From contig CM060697.1 in assembly GCA_030686995.1 (NCBI GenBank), positions 102,208,772-102,272,771 on the forward strand: DNA of 64,000 bases, in the 5' to 3' direction. The translations under genes were made by a program, and so were the position numbers. Of the stretch, positions 55,076-64,000 are shown in pieces. The notes below the pieces were generated by a model, which made no database searches, had not been told where the DNA came from, and worked only from the letters and a program-made list of their open reading frames with translations. This DNA is from Artemisia argyi. Taxonomy: Eukaryota > Streptophyta > Magnoliopsida > Asterales > Asteraceae. Positions within the stretch are counted from its first letter, which is position 1, and each line of letters opens with the position of its first letter.

Positions 55076-58000
55076 ATGCGCACTCGTTCTTCAAGGTCAT
55101 CAAGTCCTTTTCGCGAGCTTGTAGCCATACCTCGAAGAAGTCGTAGACGTTCTGCTCCCTCAGTCGTACCCGAGATACGTACTGAACCAAAAATTCTTGT
55201 CAAAATGATAGAAGAACAAACGATGAACGAACTTCTCCAAGCACCCACCGATGGGTACGGAGATGCCATTGTTGTTCCAGCCATCGTAGCTGAGAACTTT
55301 GAGCTTAAAACGGGGTTAATAAACCTAGTGACAGCGCGTCAATTCTATGGTTTTGATAGGGACGATCCTCACTATCACATTCGGTGGTTCAATAAAATCA
55401 CATCCACCTTGAAATGTAAAAATGTCCCTGAGGATGCAATCAAACTTCTTCTTTTCCCGTTTTCTCTCGATGGGCCCGCCAGGATCTGGCTTAACAAACA
55501 ACCCCCTAAGTCGATTGAAACGTGGGAAGATTTAGTACAGAAGTTTGTGCATAAATTCTATCCTCCTTCAAAAACCACGAATCTCCGAAATGAAATCATG
55601 AAATTCACACAACATTTCGATGAAACATTCAGTGAATCATGGGATCGTTTTAAGGAAATGCTACGCAACTGTCCTCATCATGGATTTACTGAGTTGATAT
55701 ATCTGGATACTTTCTATAATGGCATAAGACAAGCTGATCAAGATTCTCTTAATTCCTTCGCGGGAGGTAATTTTTTAAATCGTACAACAAAGGATGCTTT
55801 AGCCATTATAGTGAACAAAGCTGAGGTCCGTACCTCAAGAAACAAACCAGTTGCTCCCAAAGCAAGTGATTCACCTTCTACTTCATCTCCCATGACTCAA
55901 ACTGTTGACAATACTCAGTTTGCTCAACTCATGGATGCTATTAAAAATTTAACTCTTAACCAAAAGAAAGAATCATCTACACATGCTGAAGTCAAAAAGA
56001 TTGAACTATGTGTCACTTGTGGTGGTCCTCATGCATACTACAACTGTACTGCCACCGATGGCAATGCATTTGAAGTAGATGCTCTAGCCGGTAATTTCAA
56101 TCAAGGAGGTAACCAACACCATCCTCAAGCTGAAACAAATTACCGTGCTAATAACCAAGAGGGACCATCAGGATCATATCAACCCAACAATTCAAATAGG
56201 TCTAATCCTAATCAGCCAAGAGGGCAATATAACCAAAATCAATATCGTACTCAGAACAATCAAATTGTTCCTGTTCAATACCCTCCCCATAGGGGAAATT
56301 CAAGTTCTAATCAAGGGTATTCAGCTCCTAATAATCAAATGGTTTCGTTCCAAGAAACTCAATCTGCTGAGCTAGCTAACCACATCAAGGCTACGGATGC
56401 TAAAATGAGAGTGGTTCAAAACCAAATCTCCAGTTTGAAGAATGAATTTGATTCTTCAATTGCGAGGAACAATAATGAGCTGAAGAACGATCTTAAGAGT
56501 ATGATATCTGATTTGGTAAAACAACTCGTTCCACCATCCACCTCGGGAAGTCTCCCGAGTAGTACTGTTGCGAATCCCAGGGGTGAACTCAAAGCTGTCA
56601 CTACATATAGTGATACAGCTCATGATGGACCAACCATGGTGACAAAGGACCCGGTACTTCCTTCTGGAAGTACTCATTACGTCCAAACCACGGTTGTCCC
56701 AAATTCTACAACCCCAATTACTCCTACATCATCAAGAATAGATCCCACTCTTTCACGATTCACGATTAAAAGTTTGTCAAGCAATCTTTATGACCAAAGG
56801 GCAGCTATGACTTATTCTCATATGCTTAATGCTTCCCGAAAGAGTGTACTTGACGATAGTGATGATGAGGAGGATTCCAACATCATCAAAGCTATCACCA
56901 CTCGTAGTGGTGCTGCTTATGAGGGACCCTCGACTCCTATTCCACCACCGTTATACGATGTGGAAAAAGAGCCCGAGGTTGCCAAGGACCAGGTGCAAAC
57001 TCCAAGCCCACGAAGTACCGCACACGTCCAACCGCAAGTTGTCCCTCGAAAGAGAACCAAACCAGGAATTGTCTTTGAGACTGATGAAATTCCTGAGCCT
57101 ACTGTCCCTAAATCCAAACCTTTTAAGCCTACCATTCCTTACCCTTCACGCTTGAATGAGCAAGAACACCGCGAGAGGTCTAATTATCAAATAGACAAAC
57201 TCTTGCAAATCTTTAAAGATTTGCAATTTGACATAAGTCTTGCGGATGCTGTAATCTTGATGCCCAAGTTCGCATCAACAATCAAACAATTGTTAAACAA
57301 CAAGGAAAAACTGGTTGAATTGGCAAAAACTTCTCTGAATGAGAACTGCTCTGCAGTTATCTTAAAGAAGCTTCCCGAGAAGCTTGGAGATCTTGGGAAA
57401 TTTATCTTACCTTGTGAATTCCCAGGAATGGTTGCATGCAACGCCTTGGCCGATCTGGGCGCCAGCATCAACCTGATGCCTAATTCAGTATGGAAGAAAC
57501 TTTCTCTTCCTAAACTTACCCCTACCTGCATGACTCTTGAGCTTGCAGATCGTTCCGTATCTATGCCCCTCGGTATTGCCGAGGACGTATTTGTGAAAGT
57601 AGGGAAGTTCCATTTTCCAGCTGATTTCGTGGTTGTTGAATTCGATGCTGATCCTAGGGTTCCTCTCATTCTTGGACGAGGATTCCTAAGAACAGGCCAC
57701 ACTCTTATAGATGTATTTGAGCGTCAGATCACATTGCGTGTGGGTAATGAGGCTATTACCTTTAACCATGATCAAACTTCGAAGTACTCCTCCAATTATA
57801 ACTCTGCATCGGTTAACCGAATCGATGTCATTGATGTTGCCTTACAGGAGTACTCTCAAGAAAATCTTGGTTATGTCCTTGATTTGGTGAGTGGTGATCC
57901 CACTACATTGTCTCATTCCATCATTTCCGACTCTTCATCTTCCCTCACTCTGGTTGAGGAAAGTGATTCTATTATGGATGAGATTGATGATTATCTCAAT

Positions 58001-58354
58001 CTGGATACATTTCTTCCTGGTATTGATGATACCGAGAGTGATCAGGAGGAAGATGTTATTCTTCTTCTTGAACAACTGTTGTACCCAGAAAATTATCCCA
58101 CCATCCCTCCCAAACAACTTCATAAAGTGGAATCCAAATCAGTTGAGAAAACTGATAAAATTCCTGAGATCAAGCATAAGACCTCTCCTCCTTCACTTAA
58201 ATTTCAAATTCTTGAGGAGGAAGTTCTTGTGATTACTGCTGTTCTGATCTCCCTACTACCCTTCACCTACTCGGTGATTTCTCCTTCCCTTCACTCATTC
58301 GGGAGTGAAGATGTTACCTTTGACCCTGGAATCTGCCATATAACATTGGTTTAG
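55076..58354 (+). CDS. gag-protease polyprotein of Athila-like element G1 (copy 2)
   Basis: Intact 1092-residue frame, the same as copy 1 except for one replacement I can see (GHTLIDV for GHALIDV near residue 875, just after the second protease motif) and one silent change in the codon before GPAR. Domain order is as in copy 1: gag, CCHC-like finger, N/Q-rich region, duplicated TT-x-S module, DLGAS protease, acidic stretch, hydrophobic tail. With two intact frames the locus could supply gag and protease, but it has no pol. Confidence 0.93.
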   Translation: MRTRSSRSSSPFRELVAIPRRSRRRSAPSVVPEIRTEPKILVKMIEEQTMNELLQAPTDGYGDAIVVPAIVAENFELKTGLINLVTARQFYGFDRDDPHYHIRWFNKITSTLKCKNVPEDAIKLLLFPFSLDGPARIWLNKQPPKSIETWEDLVQKFVHKFYPPSKTTNLRNEIMKFTQHFDETFSESWDRFKEMLRNCPHHGFTELIYLDTFYNGIRQADQDSLNSFAGGNFLNRTTKDALAIIVNKAEVRTSRNKPVAPKASDSPSTSSPMTQTVDNTQFAQLMDAIKNLTLNQKKESSTHAEVKKIELCVTCGGPHAYYNCTATDGNAFEVDALAGNFNQGGNQHHPQAETNYRANNQEGPSGSYQPNNSNRSNPNQPRGQYNQNQYRTQNNQIVPVQYPPHRGNSSSNQGYSAPNNQMVSFQETQSAELANHIKATDAKMRVVQNQISSLKNEFDSSIARNNNELKNDLKSMISDLVKQLVPPSTSGSLPSSTVANPRGELKAVTTYSDTAHDGPTMVTKDPVLPSGSTHYVQTTVVPNSTTPITPTSSRIDPTLSRFTIKSLSSNLYDQRAAMTYSHMLNASRKSVLDDSDDEEDSNIIKAITTRSGAAYEGPSTPIPPPLYDVEKEPEVAKDQVQTPSPRSTAHVQPQVVPRKRTKPGIVFETDEIPEPTVPKSKPFKPTIPYPSRLNEQEHRERSNYQIDKLLQIFKDLQFDISLADAVILMPKFASTIKQLLNNKEKLVELAKTSLNENCSAVILKKLPEKLGDLGKFILPCEFPGMVACNALADLGASINLMPNSVWKKLSLPKLTPTCMTLELADRSVSMPLGIAEDVFVKVGKFHFPADFVVVEFDADPRVPLILGRGFLRTGHTLIDVFERQITLRVGNEAITFNHDQTSKYSSNYNSASVNRIDVIDVALQEYSQENLGYVLDLVSGDPTTLSHSIISDSSSSLTLVEESDSIMDEIDDYLNLDTFLPGIDDTESDQEEDVILLLEQLLYPENYPTIPPKQLHKVESKSVEKTDKIPEIKHKTSPPSLKFQILEEEVLVITAVLISLLPFTYSVISPSLHSFGSEDVTFDPGICHITLV

Positions 58355-59346
58355 AGCCAGATACTTCCCCATGGATTTTTAAATTGTTTTTTCTCCCGAA
58401 CTACTCAGGAACTCTTTGTTACAGTTAACCGTTCACAAGCGGTTAGCTTGCGTGATAAACCTGACAGTTTGGGAGGAAAGAAATCAAATACGGGGTCGAG
58501 TTAAGCTAATGACTCGGAAATCAAAAACATTAGTAAAAACATGGGTTTTCACCCGTGTGTAACACCCTAGTGTGGGGGAGATGCCCCACATGTTGTATAT
58601 ATGTAAATAGTTAAAAAAAAAATGTAAATATAGTGATAGCTTCTATTTAAGAAGTTTTATCTAAAAAATATATGTATGTATATACACTTTAAATAAAGGC
58701 TAAGTAATATTTCCCTTTTACGTTCTAAGTTCGGTTTAACACCCGATACTTTGAATATTGAGGGCAATATTCAGTTCTAAGTGTGGGGGGGGGGGGGGGG
58801 GATTCTCTCGAATTCAAACACATGTTCCATCAGGAACCCCCAATTTAGCCAAAAATTTTAAAATTTTTTCTCACTTAGAACGCAAATAAATGGTAATCAG
58901 TCCGCCATGTCTAACCCACATAAGGATTGGCTAATCCAGGAGCAAACGGTTCTTGGTAAAGATAACTCAAACCCGTTTATGGCTTGCAATTTTCCCAAAA
59001 TTGTATGGTTCCTCAACTCCCCATATCCCATAAAGCGAATGAGTTGGCTAGCCCGCAAGATTATGGCTTGTGGTAAAGGCAGTGGAAAAACCATAATTGG
59101 TAATCAGCTCACCAAGATGTTGACTATTCCATCAAGAGTTGGCTAGTCCAGAAGCAAACGGCTTTTGGTAAAGACTAATCAAATCCGTTGACAGCTGGTG
59201 ATTTGCTCAAAATCACACGGTTATCAGATGTACCACAGTTCTTACATCTGGCTACTCCAGAAGTGATGGCTTTTGGTAAAGAGATAAAATCCATTAAAAC
59301 TTCATAAAATATTGCTAGGGACTAGCAATAGTTTAGTGTGGGGGAT
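58355..59346 (+). other. 3' non-coding region of G1 (copy 2)
   Basis: As 45673-46659, with the G-run grown to 17 (58785-58801 versus 14), two extra A near 58615, and the four degenerate repeats from 58927. Confidence 0.7.
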
Positions 59347-62300
59347 TGATGAGTGTCTAAATACTCATCATTTCTGTCACATTTAAGCTACAAAACATCT
59401 GAAAACATACAAATATGCTTCAAAATACTGGAATTATCTCCAAATTGTGTTTTTTAGGTTTTAAAGTGCATAAGGGATGAAAACTGATGAAAAACATGCA
59501 AAACATACATAATTTACAGTTTCAGTCCCTGATCTTTGAATAATTGGCAAAACTAGTCCCTGGCCAATTAAAACTTGTAAAAATATCATTTTAGGTCCTT
59601 GGGATTCACAAGTTGTAAGAAATTATCCTTTGAAGTTTAAAATTACAAATTTACAACTTTGGTCCCTCAACTTTGCAAAATTGTCAAAAATGGTCCCTGG
59701 GTGTTTTTAAATGGAAATTTATCAAACTACACCCTTATACTATTCATGTTTGACATAATTGGTCCTTGTGACAAACTTTTGGAAAATTACAAGTTTAACC
59801 CTTCAAGTTTCAGAAAATGACATAAATGGTCCTCGGTTTTGTAAATTGGAAAATTATTCGAATGTGGTCCTTGTACTAATGATTACTTGCAGGTTTAGTC
59901 CTTATGTGAAGTTTGGGAAAGTTACAATTACAGCCCTTAACTTTGCTGAATTTACAAAATGGTCCTTGTGCTCACTAAATACCAAACCGGACCCTATTAT
60001 TATTATAAACCAAAACCACAATCCAAATCCAATCCAAACTAAACCCAGTTACCACCCCAGCCCACTCACCTAAAACCTAAAGCCCAAAATTATATCAGCC
60101 CACCCCCACCCCTTTGTAAATAAATAAAACAGACAAAAAAACCACCCCCGTTTTCCTCTCCTTCTTCCACATCCCTCCCCCTCCACCTGTAAACAACACC
60201 TCACCTTTCCAGCTCATCCCTTACTTTTCCTACCCACTCCTTACACCACCCCTTTCCACACTTACACGCCACAATAAATGCTTCCCCACTCCTTTATCAA
60301 CCAAAACCACCACTGCTACCATACCAGTCTACAGTATTGACCTAAACCCCCAACTTGGCCTCCAAGCATTGCCAAACTCTTCCTGACACCTCCACATTAC
60401 AACAAGAAGCTTTAATTGCTTTGGAACAGCCTCAATTACACGTGGAGCGTTTTGGCGCCAAAATTGATTTAAATGGTTGGGATAAGTTTGACTCAATCAA
60501 TGGCTGTGGAACAATGTGGGAAAATATCTGGATGCTAGTGGGAAGTTTTCAAGTGATAAATACAGAGGAAGACAGAAGAGAAGACTATCATAATTTGTAA
60601 TCTAGTTTATGATCACATAGCATAAGTAAAATAGTTGTCACCATTAGTGTAACTCTCAATTTCTGTTTCCTAAGTGTTGTTTAACTTTGCTAAAGTGTAA
60701 TAAACAACTTTGTTTCATTAATATCAATCTATCTTTCAGTTTCAATTTATCTTTGATTCGTACCAAATTTTCATTTCAAGTCTTTTAATTCTGTTGATAC
60801 TTGTTGATTAGAGGACCCTAACAAACACTACTTAGCTCTTTGTAAGCTATTGCAAGCTTGTAGAAACTCTCAACCAACAATAATCAATAATTAGGAAAAT
60901 ACCATAGAAAATAGAAAATAATTAAAAAAATAAGAGTTACTGTAGAAGAAGCAAAGGAGCAAGTGCTATCTTGGATTGCCTTGGTTTAGAGCTCTGTGGA
61001 GAGCATTTAGGAGTGTTAATTGGTTCTTGGTTCTGTGTGTTCATCTCAATTCAAGTTGTAAGCAATACTTCTTGATTTTTAGCATTATCTGTTCTTGTTC
61101 TTATTTAGTATAATCTTTTCTGTTTCATGCTTAGTTGTTGTTAGTTAGTGATAATCTAGTGTAATATTGGTAGTTTGTGTTTCGGAAATCTTAGTTGTTA
61201 GTTGTTTAAAGTTAGACAGTCAAATAGCTTAATTAGTGATTCCTAGGTTCTAGTTGTTGTTTACTGTGTAATTGTGCTTATCTAATCTTAGTTCATCATA
61301 ATTAAATGTTAAGATTCAATTTTATGGTCTAATTCAGTGTTGTGTAACACTAATCACAAAAACAGTCTTGCTATAGAGTGTTTGGATCAAGCTGCCTATC
61401 TGAGTTAGTGCATGTTATTGTTTCTGATTCTTGTTTCTACATGTTAGTTTAGATCACAATAGTCCATATCTGTCATAACATATAGGTCTTAACAGTTAAA
61501 AAGTCAAAATAGAACTTAATCTTGTCTAATCTGTTAACTGTTAGGAATATTAGGTCCATAATCATCACAATAGCTTAAAAGTTGATACTATAGCTTAATT
61601 TAGCTTCATCATAGCTTAACTTAACATATTCAGTAAGTAAATTAGGATCAAAGCTCAAATTAGTCAAACTTAGTGTTAAAATTAAAAAGTCAATTTTCAG
61701 TCACAAGAATTTTTGAATAAACTTTGGAATTAAATTGTGAGCTTGTTAATTGATATTAGAATCTGAGCTTGTAGGATAATTAAGTCTTGTTGCTGATCTG
61801 CATGTTACTATTTTTAATAATTTTTATTTAGCTGATTAGAGTGCTTATCTAGTGCTTAACTTTTAGTAGTTCTTCACAAACCTCCCCTGTACACAGTTTT
61901 GACACTCACTTTCACAAGCTTGCATAAGCCTGTTTATTGAGTGTTAGCCTGTGTATTTTGGTTGTTTGTGATGCCCATGTGGCTAGTTACTTGAGTAAGT
62001 GCTTATTTGTCCTTTGATTGCTTATTTGGTCTGCTTATCTTGCTTTAATTTGTGCAACAAAATCAACCCATACACTGATCACTCAGTGTACACAAGTAAA
62101 TTCATAAGCCCATCATAAGCTCATCACTGAGCTTTGGCTTGTGATCTAAGGCTTTTTAAGAAGCTAAGCAGCTATTCTTTAAAGTTCAAGCTTTTATTTC
62201 CACTCACATGCCCTTTTACTAGGGCTGCATCTCAGCTTAAGCTTGTTCATTTCACTCAGTTCACTGAGTGACTCAGTCAAACCACCTAACTTCATAAGCC

Positions 62301-64000
62301 TTGCAAAAGCTACTCAGTGGTTCCCATTGTTCAAGCTTTTGCATTTTAGAATCCTTACCAGCCCATCTTAACACTTCAACATTCAATAAGTCCTATTGAG
62401 CTTATTTCATAAGCTCAATTTGGCCACTTTGGTTGTCTGTCTAGGGTGTTTGGATCTCAGTTTCATTGGAAGTGCTTATAAGCTTTTTACAAGCTTATTA
62501 GTTTAATCCAGTGAACACACTTGTTTATACTTGTTAATATACCATATATACACAGTACTAATCTTTTATTTTCTTTCTTAAGCTTGTTTTAAAGCTTTTA
62601 CCAAGCTTACTAGCTTATTTCACTCACTCACTTAACTGAGTGAATCAGTTTGGACCCCTCACTTCCCAAGCTCTTTATGAGCTCATCAGTGGGTCCCACA
62701 CCCTAAATCTTGGTTCTCCCAACCCCCCTCCTACCAGGGTTGAAGTTTTGACTATTTGTTTGACCTTGGAACCTGTGGACCCCACCTGAAATTACCTCAC
62801 AAGGTTGTCCCAATTTCTGTCTCAGGAACCAAATAAGCAAGTGCTTATTGTGGTCTTTTGGCTTATTCAGTGAGCTTATATCATCAAGTCTAGCTTATTC
62901 AAGTCCAATTAACTTAGGTGAACCGAATTTCACCTTGGTGGACCCCACATAAGCTCATTTGAGCTCATTTCCTTCAAAGTCAACAGAAGTCAACTGTTTT
63001 GGGTAATAAGCACTTTCAGTGCTTATTCTGGGTTTCTAAGCTTGTTGTTTTTGTATTAGTTTCTTATTTTAAGTATTTTTATAATTTTATAAAAGAAAAA
63101 CCACAAAAAGCCAAAAATACTTATAGTGATAGCTTCTATTTAATAGAAACTATCTATTTAATTTTCTTTTTAGCTTATTTATAAGCACTTCTGTATTTTT
63201 ATATTTTTATTAAATTTCTTTTATATTAAAGTACTTTTATAAATTTTTCTAGATTTTTCTTTTGTCATCTAGTAGTTTTTAGAATTAAATATAGTTTAAT
63301 TAATAATTAATTAATATTAAATAACTAAATAGTATAATTATATTTTATTAAGTAATACATAGTTTTTATAATTTTTCTAGCTTTTATATAAGTTATAACA
63401 TTTTTAGGAATTTTTATAGAATTTTTACTGTTCATATTATAATATTTATATTTTAATTAGTTTAACTAGTTTAATAATAATCAAATAGTTAATAATTAAT
63501 AATATATAGATAATAAGTGTAATAAATATATTTTTAGTTTTAAAATAAGTTTTATAATATTTTAGATTTTTCTAAGTTTTAATTTTATTTTTCTAGACTT
63601 ATTTTACATTTTCTAATTAAATAGTGTATTAATAAATAGTATTAAATAGATTTTAATTAATAATAAATAATATAATAGTTTAAATTATAATTTTCTTTTT
63701 ATAATAATTTTCTTTTATTCTTAGGATCTCAAAAATATAAATTTCACATTTGTGGGGTTTATATTGATCACTTTTCATTTTTATTTTTGTACGTTTACGT
63801 TTAATTTAATTTAAACGTACGTTTTTTTTATATACCTTTTACGTTTCTAGGGTTTTTTATCGTACTTATTAGTTGATATAACTCATTTGAGTTATTTATA
63901 CTTTTAGTACTGTGACAAATCCATCATAACCCTATTCCTAATCAACCAAACTATATAACACATTCGTTCAATCACAGGATATCACAACCTCGTTGGGGAA
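59347..64000 (+). repeat. 3' LTR of G1 (incomplete at window edge)
   Basis: Starts TGATGAGT after the purine tract and runs to the window end. Differs from both 5' LTR copies at a few sites, for example CTGGCCAATT (about 59561) for CTGGTTAATT, ACCGGACCC (about 59988) for ACCGGGCCC, and TTTTTTATCG (63853) for TTTTTGATCG. Confidence 0.9.

Larger units (their letters stand above)
50049..64000 (+). mobile_element. Athila-like gypsy element G1, copy 2 (3' LTR truncated by window edge)
   Basis: Complete 5' LTR (50049-54828), primer site (54834-54851), intact gag-protease (55076-58354), 3' non-coding region, purine tract (about 59335-59346) and a 3' LTR from 59347 of which 4654 bases are in the window. 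About 126 bases of the LTR lie beyond the edge. The base before the copy 1 element is CTTTG (37362-37366), which should reappear after the 3' LTR if it is the target duplication. Confidence 0.9.

Overview
This is nuclear DNA from a flowering plant, very probably a eudicot. It is AT-rich and intron-poor, with SAUR-type auxin genes set among plant LTR retrotransposons, LINE remnants and a Helitron. The style of the retroelements (a copia element with a long coiled-coil spacer after gag, and Athila-like elements with a tRNA-Asp-type primer site) reminds me of daisy-family (Asteraceae) genomes. That placement is an inference.

Left half (about 1-31600): a decayed tandem array of three segments, each carrying an 'A' SAUR and a 'B' SAUR on the minus strand. 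Unit 1 (1570-4289) has an intact A gene and a 3' stub of B. Unit 2 (8560-11049, continuing at 23033-23455) has an A gene killed by one stop codon and the same B stub. Unit 3 (about 24046-31600) keeps both genes intact. The array is peppered with insertions: the 5' end of a copia element reaching off the left edge (1-1569, minus); a copia 5' LTR and leader fragment (4290-8560) holding a 3.6 kb solo gypsy LTR with a perfect 5-bp target duplication (4830-8416); a 533-bp Helitron (10252-10784); a 12 kb Ty1/copia element with both LTRs but a broken polyprotein (11050-23032); a small internally deleted LTR element (24157-25442); an insertion with a 9-bp target duplication (25868-27210); and a solo copia LTR (29484-29863).

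Middle (31605-33637, minus): a tandemly duplicated remnant of a LINE-type ORF1 (DUF4283 plus zinc knuckle) with no reverse transcriptase.

Right half (33638-64000): nested gypsy DNA. A gypsy LTR fragment is interrupted by the 5' LTR of a second element (1.39 kb LTR with an array of TGACGGCGTCA palindromes). That in turn is interrupted by an Athila-like element with unusually long 4.78 kb LTRs and a single intact 1092-codon gag-protease reading frame but no pol. A 12,691-bp block (34033-46723) was then duplicated in tandem with a 3-bp overlap at the junction (46724-46726), giving a second nearly identical copy (46724-59346) followed by the original 3' LTR, which runs off the right edge.

The only likely functional host genes are the three intact SAUR genes. 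The two gag-protease frames are intact retroelement genes. Nothing prokaryotic, no CRISPR array and no tRNA or rRNA gene was seen. The most unusual signals are a covarying hairpin next to the TATA box of the copia LTR family, arrays of TTCnnGAA (heat-shock-element-like) motifs in the copia leaders, the palindrome array in the gypsy LTR, an unbroken antisense frame in the otherwise wrecked copia element, and the pol-less gag-protease protein with a hydrophobic tail.
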